NCBI GenBank assembly: GCA_950071875.1
Contig: CATMNW010000106.1
Location: 1-7,719 of the forward strand
Reading direction: 5' to 3'
DNA from: an uncultured Erythrobacteraceae bacterium
Lineage (GTDB): Bacteria > Pseudomonadota > Alphaproteobacteria > Sphingomonadales > Sphingomonadaceae
DNA length: 7,719 bases
This document shows, in pieces, positions 1 to 6,482 of the stretch. Both the position numbers and the translations under genes were made by a program. The number at the start of each line of letters is the position of its first letter. The first letter of the stretch is position 1. The notes beneath the pieces are model-generated. The model searched no databases. It saw only the letters and a list, made by a program, of their open reading frames with translations, and had not been told where the DNA came from.

Positions 1-39
1 CCCCTTTTCGATCGACCGCCCTCACCCCGCTTGCACGCC

Positions 40-44
40 GGAGA
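40..44 (+). promoter_or_regulatory. Shine-Dalgarno site for the transaldolase GTG start
   Basis: GGAGA sits 7 bases before the GTG at 52. It lies inside the extension implied by the alternative TTG at 31, which argues that translation begins at 52. Confidence 0.6.
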
Positions 45-51
45 CCGCCCC

Positions 52-711
52 GTGGAACTCTACATCGACACCGCGAACCTCGACGAGATCAAGCAGGCCC
101 ACGACCTCGGCGTGCTCGACGGCGTGACGACCAACCCCTCGTTGATCGCCAAGGAAGGGATCGATTACGGCAAGCGCCTCGCAGAAATCTGCAAGATCGT
201 GTCCGGACCGGTCTCCGCGGAGGTCATTGCGCTCGAAGCGGACGCCATGGTCAAGGAAGGCAAGGATCGCGCCAAGATCGCCGAGAACATCGTCGTCAAG
301 CTGCCCAGCACGGTCGACGGGCTCAAGGCCTCCAAGGCCCTCAGCGACGAGGGCATCCGCACGAACATGACGCTGTGCTTCCAGCCCCTGCAGGCCATGA
401 TGGTCGCCAAGGCCGGCGCGTTCCTCGTCTCGCCGTTCATCGGCCGCCTCGACGACATCAATCTCGACGGCATGGAGCTGATCGCCGACATTCGCCAGAT
501 TTATAACAACTACAATTTCGGCACGGAAATTCTCGTCGCCTCGGTTCGCAACCCGGTTCACGTGCTCAAAAGCGCGCTGATCGGCGCCGATGTCGCCACC
601 ATGCCGCCCGCCGTCATCAAGGGTCTGTTCAAGCATATCCTGACCGACAAGGGCATCGAGGGCTTCGTCGCCGACTGGGCGAAGACCGGTCAAAGCATTC
701 CGACGCAGTAA
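52..711 (+). CDS. tal: Small transaldolase of the TalC/fructose-6-phosphate aldolase-like family
   Basis: Transfers a dihydroxyacetone unit between sugar phosphates in the non-oxidative pentose phosphate pathway; cytoplasmic class I aldolase fold. The protein is 219 residues, the usual size for the short transaldolase/FSA subfamily. Visible motifs are GVTTNPSLI (about 24-32), the Schiff-base lysine K83 in VVKLP, TNMTLCF (104-110) and SPFIGRLDD (127-135). By my hand alignment to E. coli FSA, the positions of FSA Gln59 and Tyr131 are Glu57 and Phe129 here. Those are the residues found in true transaldolases, so I prefer transaldolase over fructose-6-phosphate aldolase; databases may still label it fsa. 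I chose GTG 52 because GGAGA lies 7 bases upstream and it gives the family N-terminus MELYIDTAN. An upstream in-frame TTG at 31 would add an unconserved MHAGDRP. cobT begins immediately after its stop. The first 51 bases show no recognisable gene. Confidence 0.93.
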   Translation: MELYIDTANLDEIKQAHDLGVLDGVTTNPSLIAKEGIDYGKRLAEICKIVSGPVSAEVIALEADAMVKEGKDRAKIAENIVVKLPSTVDGLKASKALSDEGIRTNMTLCFQPLQAMMVAKAGAFLVSPFIGRLDDINLDGMELIADIRQIYNNYNFGTEILVASVRNPVHVLKSALIGADVATMPPAVIKGLFKHILTDKGIEGFVADWAKTGQSIPTQ

Positions 712-2532
712 ATGACCGACCAGACGCCCCTCGACCGTTTCAAACAGGCGCTGACGAGCGCGTCGCGCGCGCTCGCGAACGAGCCTGAGGTCGAGGTGGC
801 GTGGAGCGCGGATGCTCCTGCGCAATCGGGCAAGAATTTCCGTGTCCCGCTGCCTGGCCGAAATCTGCCCCGCGATCAGGCGATCGAGGCGCGCGGTTTC
901 GCTGACAGCTTCGCGCTGAAGCTGCGCCATCATAACGAGGCGCTTCATAACAAGGGCGCGCCGCCAGAGCCCATCGCACGTGCTTGTTACGATGCCGTCG
1001 AACAAGTTCGCTATGAGGCGATCGGTTCGACCCGCTATGCAGGCATTCGCGATAATCTGAATTCGGCAGTAAAGCTCCGTACGGCATCGGATCCGATAGT
1101 GCGCGCGGACGAAGCGAAAGACGTGCCGCTTCCCACGGCGCTGTCGCTGATGCTGCGCGAGGCTTTGACCGGCGAGGCGATCCCCGAACGGGCTCAAGCG
1201 GCCGTCGATCTGGTTCGAGACGATATTCTTGCAAAGATCGGCACCGATATGGACGGGCTCGCCGATGCCCTCGACGATCAGCGTGCCTTCCAGGACCTGA
1301 CGCTCGATATGCTGCGGCACCTCGACCTTACCCTTCCCGATAGTCCCGAACCGACCGATGCCGAAGATGGCGAGGACGAGGAAGGCGAAAACCCGGAAGA
1401 ACAGGATACCGACGAGGAAGACGAAGGCGGGGCCGAACCGCAGGCTGCCGATGCGCGCAGCGAAGTCACCGATGGTGAGGCGGAAGGCGATGCCGATCAG
1501 GATGTCGATGGCGAGCAGGAAATGGCCGACGGCGACCCTTCGGACGACGGCGAAGAAGGCATGCAGCCCGTCCGGCCAAATCGGCCATGGACCGATCTTC
1601 CCGATACTTTCGAATACAAGGCCTATACCGAGAAATTCGACGAGATCGTCGAAGCACCGGAACTGTGCGACAACGAAGAACTCGACCGGTTGCGGACCTA
1701 TCTCGACAGCCAGCTCGCCGGATTGCAGGGCGTGGTCACACGTCTTGCCAATCGCCTACAGCGCCGCCTCATGGCGCAGCAAAACCGCAGCTGGGATTTC
1801 GATCAGGAAGAAGGCCTGCTCGATGCCGCGCGTCTGACGCGGGTGGTCGTCAGCCCCGGTCACGCGCTTAGCTACAAGATGGAGCGCGATACCGAGTTCA
1901 AGGACACGGTCGTCACGCTGCTGATCGACAATTCGGGTTCGATGCGTGGGCGGCCGATTTCCATTGCCGCAATCAGTGCCGACATACTTGCGCGCACGCT
2001 CGAGCGTTGCGGCGTGAAGACCGAAATTCTGGGCTTTACAACCCGCGCCTGGAAGGGCGGTCAAGGCCGCGAGATGTGGCTGGCCGATGGGCGGCCTGCC
2101 AATCCCGGTCGCCTCAATGATCTACGGCATATTCTGTACAAGAAGGCGGATGAGCCCTGGCGCCGTGCGCGCCGCAATCTCGGCCTGATGATGCGCGAAG
2201 GTCTGCTGAAAGAGAACATCGACGGAGAGGCGTTGCTCTGGGCGCACGACCGCCTGCTCCGCCGTCCGGAAGACCGCCGCATCCTCATGGTCATTTCCGA
2301 CGGCGCACCGGTCGACGACAGCACGCTGTCGGTCAACCAGGCCGGTTATCTCGAAGGACACTTGCGCAAGGTCATCGACTGGATCGAAAAACAGTCCCCG
2401 GTGCAGCTGGCGGCGATCGGGATCGGGCACGACGTAACCCGCTACTACAAGCGATCCGTGACGATCATGGATGTAGAGCAACTGGGCGGCACGATTATCG
2501 AACAACTGGCCGATCTGTTCGAGGTGGAATAA
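712..2532 (+). CDS. cobT: Cobaltochelatase subunit CobT
   Basis: CobT works with the AAA+ ATPase CobS as a chaperone-like complex. It activates CobN, which inserts cobalt into hydrogenobyrinic acid a,c-diamide in the aerobic cobalamin pathway; cytoplasmic. At 606 residues it is close to the usual length of about 630. The order is: an N-terminal CobT domain (about 5-205), a very acidic low-complexity linker (35 of residues 211-282 are Asp or Glu), a connecting helical part (about 290-385) and a VWA domain (about 395-606). The MIDAS motif is intact as D406-N-S408-G-S410, with a further conserved VISDGAP at 527-533 (D530). The ATG follows the transaldolase stop directly (TAAATG) with no clear Shine-Dalgarno sequence, so translation is probably coupled to the upstream gene. 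In many alphaproteobacteria cobS lies just upstream of cobT; here the transaldolase occupies that place. Identification is firm. Whether this strain makes cobalamin cannot be told from the window. Confidence 0.95.
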   Translation: MTDQTPLDRFKQALTSASRALANEPEVEVAWSADAPAQSGKNFRVPLPGRNLPRDQAIEARGFADSFALKLRHHNEALHNKGAPPEPIARACYDAVEQVRYEAIGSTRYAGIRDNLNSAVKLRTASDPIVRADEAKDVPLPTALSLMLREALTGEAIPERAQAAVDLVRDDILAKIGTDMDGLADALDDQRAFQDLTLDMLRHLDLTLPDSPEPTDAEDGEDEEGENPEEQDTDEEDEGGAEPQAADARSEVTDGEAEGDADQDVDGEQEMADGDPSDDGEEGMQPVRPNRPWTDLPDTFEYKAYTEKFDEIVEAPELCDNEELDRLRTYLDSQLAGLQGVVTRLANRLQRRLMAQQNRSWDFDQEEGLLDAARLTRVVVSPGHALSYKMERDTEFKDTVVTLLIDNSGSMRGRPISIAAISADILARTLERCGVKTEILGFTTRAWKGGQGREMWLADGRPANPGRLNDLRHILYKKADEPWRRARRNLGLMMREGLLKENIDGEALLWAHDRLLRRPEDRRILMVISDGAPVDDSTLSVNQAGYLEGHLRKVIDWIEKQSPVQLAAIGIGHDVTRYYKRSVTIMDVEQLGGTIIEQLADLFEVE

Positions 2533-2606
2533 ATCCTTTTCATCTTGTCCGTTCAGGGCAACGTGATATTTCCTGCACAAACAGGGAATCAGGGGTCGTT
2601 TTCCAA

Positions 2607-3341
2607 ATGAACATGCGTGTTGTCGGTCTGCGGGCCGTCGTCATGGCTGCGGGCGTGTGCCTTGCTACGCCGTCGTTTGCGCAAACATCGGACGAGGATG
2701 CAGCTGCAGAGGCGGTAGAAACGCCCACAGCAATACCCATCGACACTTCCGCAGTGACTGATCCGGTCACCATCGCCAAGCTGACCCCGGTCGTCATCGA
2801 AATCCTCGATCCTTTAGGAAGCAAGCTCAGCAATTCGCTCGATACGTATCGTATCCGCCTTGTGGAACCGATCGTGATCGAGGGCATGGAGCTGGTACCC
2901 GCGGGGGCGGAAGGCATGGGTGAAGTGGTCCACGCCAAGAAGGCAGGCGGTATGGGTGCTGCGGGCGAGCTTGTCCTTGCTGCGCGCTATCTCACCGTCG
3001 ACGGACGCCAGCTTAGATTGCGCAGCATGGAACTGCTCGAGGATGCTGAGGGCAAGGACCGCATGGGCACCGTGCATACGCTGAACATAGCGTCTGCCGC
3101 AGCGCCCATTCCGATCGGGTTGCTCGGCTACTTCATCGGCGGCGGCAATATCGAAATTCCTGCCGGTGCGCGCGCATCCGCCAAACTGGCCGCACCATTT
3201 GCGATTACTCCAGTTTCTTCAACTGCTGCAAAAGCGGGTGGGGAAGAACCGGCCTCTCGTCCGCAGGGCGACATGGCCGAAACGACGACGCTTACCGGTC
3301 CCGAGGGGGGAACGGACGAGACTGAAGAAGGACTGCAATAA
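2607..3341 (+). CDS. Exported protein of unknown function with IPAG-type motifs
   Basis: I do not recognise a named family, though I believe similar exported proteins occur in sphingomonads. The 244-residue product starts with a probable Sec signal peptide (basic MNMRVVGLR, hydrophobic core, likely cleavage after PSFA at residue 25). Cys18 does not sit in a proper lipobox, so I do not call a lipoprotein. The central part (about 58-198) looks mainly beta and carries two related stretches, LVPAGAEGMGEVVHA (96-110) and EIPAGARASAKLAA (183-196). Between them a hydrophobic, glycine-rich segment (161-180) could be a membrane span or a packed core. The tail from about 204 is low-complexity and ends acidic. 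ATG 2607 has AGGGG 11 bases upstream; ATG 2613 is an alternative that removes two residues. The stop overlaps the next ATG by one base, so the two are almost certainly co-translated. Probably periplasmic or envelope-associated. Confidence 0.8.
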   Translation: MNMRVVGLRAVVMAAGVCLATPSFAQTSDEDAAAEAVETPTAIPIDTSAVTDPVTIAKLTPVVIEILDPLGSKLSNSLDTYRIRLVEPIVIEGMELVPAGAEGMGEVVHAKKAGGMGAAGELVLAARYLTVDGRQLRLRSMELLEDAEGKDRMGTVHTLNIASAAAPIPIGLLGYFIGGGNIEIPAGARASAKLAAPFAITPVSSTAAKAGGEEPASRPQGDMAETTTLTGPEGGTDETEEGLQ

Positions 3342-3883
3342 TGAAAATAAGGAATGTTCTGGTAGCATCTCTGCTGGTCGCAACGGCCGCAGCTGCAACG
3401 CCCGCGATGGCCGATGACAAGGTTGCGGGTTCCGAGGTGGTCATCCCCGACGCACCCGAAGGTACGGGCCAGATCGTATTCTTCCGCCCCGGCGGCGCAG
3501 GCTTCGCCATGGGCTGCTCGGTCAATGAGAACGGCGAAAAGATCAGTTCGCTGGGTTCGGGCCGCTATTTCGTGCTGCGCACCACGCCGGGTCGCCACGA
3601 ATTCAGCGTGAAGAGCGAAGCAAAGGACGTTCTCGCTCTCGAAGTCGAGGAAGGCGAAACCCAGTTCGCCAAGTGCAAGATCAAGATGGGCATCCTGATG
3701 GGCCGCCCCGATCTCGCCCCGGCCAAGGAAGATGAATTCCGCAAGATGAACAAGGTCCAGCTTGTCGATGCCGACGATATGGGGCCGGCACCCGGCGCCC
3801 TGCGTCCGGAAGAGATGATGGCGGCTGCCGTTCCTGCAGCGGAAGCCGAAATGGAAGTGGAAGCTGACGCAGCGGCCGAATAA
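3341..3883 (+). CDS. Exported DUF2846-like protein
   Basis: The 180-residue product has a clear Sec signal peptide (MKIRNVLVASLL then an alanine-rich core, likely cleavage after PAMA at residue 24). The mature core (about 43-135) matches my recollection of DUF2846: GQIVFFRP (43-50), a Cys59 region, LGSGRYFVLRTTPGRHEF (71-88), then EVEEGETQFAKCKIKMG (101-117). Function is unknown for this family; members are periplasmic or lipid-anchored. Cys59 and Cys112 are the only cysteines left after cleavage and could form a disulfide. The tail after about 150 is rich in Ala, Glu and Met and looks disordered. The start ATG overlaps the previous stop (TAATG), with AAGGA 8 bases upstream. Base composition resembles the neighbours. 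The DUF2846 assignment is by eye; an unrelated all-beta envelope domain remains possible. Confidence 0.82.
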   Translation: MKIRNVLVASLLVATAAAATPAMADDKVAGSEVVIPDAPEGTGQIVFFRPGGAGFAMGCSVNENGEKISSLGSGRYFVLRTTPGRHEFSVKSEAKDVLALEVEEGETQFAKCKIKMGILMGRPDLAPAKEDEFRKMNKVQLVDADDMGPAPGALRPEEMMAAAVPAAEAEMEVEADAAAE

Positions 3884-3909
3884 TCGCTTGCGTCATTGCT
3901 GACCAATCG

Positions 3910-3951
3910 GCGCGCCGGGGCGACAGTGCTTGCACTTCCTCCCCGGCGCGC
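3910..3951 (+). other. Strong nested inverted repeat (RNA hairpin), possible terminator or leader structure
   Basis: GCGCGCCGGGG at 3910-3920 is a perfect reverse complement of CCCCGGCGCGC at 3941-3951 (11 bp). Inside the 20-base loop, AGTG 3925-3928 pairs with CACT 3933-3936 around a CTTG tetraloop closed by G-C, a known stable loop type. It lies 26 bases after the DUF2846-like gene stop and about 20 bases before the nitroreductase start. No T-run follows on either strand, so it is not a standard intrinsic terminator. It may stabilise the upstream mRNA end, aid termination, or influence nitroreductase expression. Confidence 0.55.
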
Positions 3952-3971
3952 TAGCGTTCGGGGCGATGACC

Positions 3972-4646
3972 ATGACCGTATCAGAAGCCGTCAGATCGCG
4001 GCGCTCCGTCCGGGCTTTCACCGACCAGCCGGTATCGCGCGAAGTTCTCACCCGCATTCTCGAAAAAGCGCAGCGATCGCCATCGGGCGGCAATACGCAG
4101 CCTTGGCATGGCATCGCGCTCACCGGCGCGCCGATGCAGAAGCTGTTCGACCGCGTTGCGCAGGACCTGCCGAAGGGGCGCGAGGCATTTGCCCCGGAAT
4201 ACCACGTCTACCCGCCCGAACTCGACGGCGCATACGAACAGCGGCGCCGCGGCGTTGGCGAGGACATGTACGGCGCGCTGCAGATCTCCCGCGAGGAGAA
4301 GGGCAAGCGCCTGATGTGGTTCGCCAACAATTTCCGCGCCTTCGGGGCGCCGGTTCTGATGCTGGTTCATACGCCCAAATACATGGGTCCCCCGCAGTGG
4401 AGCGATATCGGCATGTGGCTCCAGACCATCGGCCTGCTGTGCCGCGAAGAGGGGCTCGACACCTGTTTCCAGGAAGCGTGGGCGGTATATTCGCCGCAAA
4501 TCCGCGAGGTGGTCGACATTCCGGAAGATCACACCTTCTTTTGCGGCGTCGCCATCGGATATCGCGACGAAGCTGCCGCGGTGAACAATTTCGATGTCAG
4601 GCGCGCCGATATCGGCGAGGCCGTGCGCTGGGAGGGTTGGCAGTAA
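3972..4646 (+). CDS. Nitroreductase family flavoprotein
   Basis: FMN-dependent NAD(P)H oxidoreductase of the nitroreductase fold, normally a cytoplasmic homodimer that reduces nitroaromatics, quinones or related acceptors; the natural substrate cannot be read from sequence. From ATG 3972 the protein has 224 residues, typical of the family. The FMN phosphate-binding RRSVRAF is at 10-16 and SPSGGNTQPWH at 36-46. A helix with GLLCREEGLDTCFQEAW (154-170) and the C-terminal FMN-contacting CGVAIGYRDE (191-200) follow. Start choice: ATG 3972 has GGGG 8 bases upstream, while ATG 3966 is two codons earlier but only 2 bases from that site, so 3972 is preferred. A TTG at 3930 lies inside the hairpin and adds an unconserved extension. 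cysS starts 25 bases after the stop. Confidence 0.92.
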   Translation: MTVSEAVRSRRSVRAFTDQPVSREVLTRILEKAQRSPSGGNTQPWHGIALTGAPMQKLFDRVAQDLPKGREAFAPEYHVYPPELDGAYEQRRRGVGEDMYGALQISREEKGKRLMWFANNFRAFGAPVLMLVHTPKYMGPPQWSDIGMWLQTIGLLCREEGLDTCFQEAWAVYSPQIREVVDIPEDHTFFCGVAIGYRDEAAAVNNFDVRRADIGEAVRWEGWQ

Positions 4647-4671
4647 CACCGCGCCAACCTATGCGGCAGCG

Positions 4672-6129
4672 ATGACCGACCAGCCGCTTAAACTGTTCAA
4701 TTCGCTGACCCGCGAAATCGAGACCTTCACTCCTGTCCACGAGGGCGAGGCGCGCGTTTATACCTGCGGCCCCACGGTCTACAATTACCCGCATATCGGC
4801 AACATGCGTGCCTATGTATTCGCCGATGTGCTGGGCCGCACGCTTTCATGGAAAGGTTACGACCTTACCCACATCATCAACATCACCGATGTCGGGCACC
4901 TGACCGACGATGGCGATGCTGGCGAAGACAAAATGGAGAAGATGGCCGCGCAAAAAGCGCAGTCGATCTGGGACATTGCCAAGCACTACACCGAGGCTTT
5001 CTGGGCCGATGTGAAAGCCCTGAATATCCGTGAACCGGCCAAGTGGTCGGTCGCCACCGATTACATCGACGAGATGATCGAATTTGCGAAGGGTATCGCG
5101 GACCGGCACTGCTACGAGCTCGATAGCGGACTGTATTTCGATGTATCGACCGTCGCCGATTACGGACGTCTCGCGCGCGCCGTGACGGAAGAAGGCGAAG
5201 GCCGGATCGAGACGGTCGAAGGCAAGCGTAATGCCGCCGATTTCGCAATCTGGCGCAAGACGCCTGCGGGCGAAACGCGCCAGATGGAATGGGACAGCCC
5301 GTGGGGCAAGGGTGCACCCGGCTGGCACCTCGAATGTTCGGTCATGGGCGAGAAACTGCTCGGCTTTCCCTTCGACATCCACACCGGCGGGATCGATCAC
5401 CGCGAAATCCACCACCCCAACGAAATCGCGCAGAACCAGGCTTTTTGCGGCTGCGCCCCGGATCCCGGGGGGCTGGACGACGCGACCCATTCGGGCGCGA
5501 AGATCTGGATGCACAACAACTTCCTCGTCGAACGCTCGGGGAAGATGTCGAAAAGTTCGGGCGAATTCCTGAGGCTGCAACTGCTGATCGACAAGGGGTA
5601 CCATCCGCTCGCCTACCGCATGATGTGCCTGCAGGCGCATTACCGCAGCGAGCTGGAATTCAGCTGGGAGGGGCTGGGTGCTGCGCTTACGCGGCTCAAG
5701 CGCATCGTGATGAGTGCGGCTGCATTGGCTGACGCTGCACCGGGCGATGCTTCGCACCAGAAGTTTGCCCCCATGCGCGAAAAATTCGCCACTGCAATCT
5801 CGGACGATCTCAACACCGCTGTTGCGCTGGTGGCGCTGGAAGAAGCGCTCGCGGTCAAGAAAGTTGATGCCGGCGTAAAGCGTGCAGTGGTCGGGGAAAT
5901 GGACCGCGTGCTGGGCCTTGGCCTGTTCGATCTCACCCGCGCCGCCTTGCGCATTCGGCCCAGGGATGCCTTCATCGCCGAAGCCGAAATCGAGGCCGAG
6001 CTTGTCCGCCGCAAAGAAGCACGCGTTGCCAAGGACTTCGCTACTTCCGACGCCATTCGGGAAAGCCTTGCAGCCAAGGGTGTAGAGGTTATGGATGGCG
6101 ATCCGCTCGGATGGGAATGGAAGCTCTGA
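4672..6129 (+). CDS. cysS: Cysteinyl-tRNA synthetase
   Basis: Charges tRNA-Cys with cysteine; essential cytoplasmic class I aminoacyl-tRNA synthetase. The 485-residue product has YTCGPTVYNYPHIGNMRAY (30-48) containing the HIGN signature at 41-44, and KMSKS at 291-295. The zinc ligands known from E. coli CysRS (Cys28, Cys209, His234, Glu238) correspond to Cys32, Cys222, His247 and Glu251. A short insertion with CGC (259-261) and PGGLDDATHSG follows the zinc site and lengthens the segment before KMSKS compared with E. coli. The C-terminal part (about 340-485) is the helical anticodon-binding region. ATG 4672 gives the expected MTDQPLKLFNS start. An in-frame upstream ATG at 4594 would overlap the nitroreductase by 53 bases and add 26 unconserved residues. 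No strong Shine-Dalgarno site is visible; coupling to the upstream gene is plausible. Confidence 0.97.
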   Translation: MTDQPLKLFNSLTREIETFTPVHEGEARVYTCGPTVYNYPHIGNMRAYVFADVLGRTLSWKGYDLTHIINITDVGHLTDDGDAGEDKMEKMAAQKAQSIWDIAKHYTEAFWADVKALNIREPAKWSVATDYIDEMIEFAKGIADRHCYELDSGLYFDVSTVADYGRLARAVTEEGEGRIETVEGKRNAADFAIWRKTPAGETRQMEWDSPWGKGAPGWHLECSVMGEKLLGFPFDIHTGGIDHREIHHPNEIAQNQAFCGCAPDPGGLDDATHSGAKIWMHNNFLVERSGKMSKSSGEFLRLQLLIDKGYHPLAYRMMCLQAHYRSELEFSWEGLGAALTRLKRIVMSAAALADAAPGDASHQKFAPMREKFATAISDDLNTAVALVALEEALAVKKVDAGVKRAVVGEMDRVLGLGLFDLTRAALRIRPRDAFIAEAEIEAELVRRKEARVAKDFATSDAIRESLAAKGVEVMDGDPLGWEWKL

Positions 6130-6133
6130 CCGC

Positions 6134-6445
6134 ATGAACAAGGCCGACCCGAAGACGCTGCTTTGGGAACATCTGAAGGACCAGCCGCAAGGCCTGTCTT
6201 TCGTCCGTGACCATACGACCGGGGATTTTGTCCTGCCGTTCTATTGCGAGGACGCGCATCTCGCGATCGAGGTAGATGACGACCCCTTCAGGCCGAAGAA
6301 CGACGGCGCGCGCGAACGCTGGCAGGAACGGCACAAGGTTGACATCATGCAGGTGCCGCCCGCCCATGTGCTGCGCAATGCCAGCGAGGTGGCCGATGCG
6401 ATCATCGACATCGCCGGCCGCCGCAAGGAACGGTTTGCGAAATAA
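6134..6445 (+). CDS. Small DUF559-like protein, probably a degenerate PD-(D/E)XK nuclease relative
   Basis: The 103-residue protein has the layout of DUF559, a Vsr/restriction-endonuclease-like family: LWEHLKDQPQGLSFVRDH (10-27), then FVLPFYCEDAHLAIEVDDD (32-50), an arginine-rich helix (about 57-68) and a final beta-alpha part (70-93). In typical members the second segment reads DFYC...IEVDG, with the Asp before Phe and the later Glu/Asp forming the metal site. Here that Asp is Pro35, while Glu46 and Asp48 remain and the usual Gly after Asp48 is Asp. Nuclease activity is therefore doubtful. The start is ATG 6134, 4 bases after the cysS stop; an in-frame ATG at 6095 lies inside cysS and adds residues unlike the family. 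It is probably co-transcribed with cysS. Assignment is by motif only; the role is unknown. Confidence 0.75.
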   Translation: MNKADPKTLLWEHLKDQPQGLSFVRDHTTGDFVLPFYCEDAHLAIEVDDDPFRPKNDGARERWQERHKVDIMQVPPAHVLRNASEVADAIIDIAGRRKERFAK

Positions 6446-6471
6446 CCGCTGCTCGGCAATGGAAGGCATCG

Positions 6472-6476
6472 AGGAG
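6472..6476 (+). promoter_or_regulatory. Shine-Dalgarno site for the hydroxyacid dehydrogenase
   Basis: AGGAG 6 bases before ATG 6483. It fixes that start over the in-frame ATG at 6459, which has no purine-rich site upstream. Confidence 0.7.
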
Positions 6477-6482
6477 AATTCG

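Noticed and set aside
22..1320. Long minus-strand open frame (432 codons) opposite the transaldolase and the cobT N-terminal region
   Set aside because: It runs across two well identified plus-strand genes, has an arginine- and aspartate-rich composition typical of antisense reading of GC-rich codons, and shows no known motif.
1318..1580. Repeat-like run of GA-rich codons inside cobT
   Set aside because: It encodes the acidic linker; there is no fixed repeat unit, so it is not a tandem repeat.
2545..2572. Possible promoter TTGTCC with a TATTTC or GATATT box ahead of the exported pair
   Set aside because: Only 3 to 4 of 6 matches per box, and the better -10 has a 14-base spacer, which is too short; not above chance.
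2572..2585. Small hairpin CCTG/CAGG in the gap after cobT
   Set aside because: Only four clean base pairs and no T-run; too weak to call a terminator.
3896..4675. Second plus-strand open frame of 259 codons overlapping the nitroreductase
   Set aside because: Arginine- and alanine-rich out-of-frame translation of the nitroreductase, with no family pattern.
4846..6141. Minus-strand open frame of 431 codons opposite cysS
   Set aside because: Fully explained as the antisense shadow of cysS, which has all its catalytic motifs on the plus strand.
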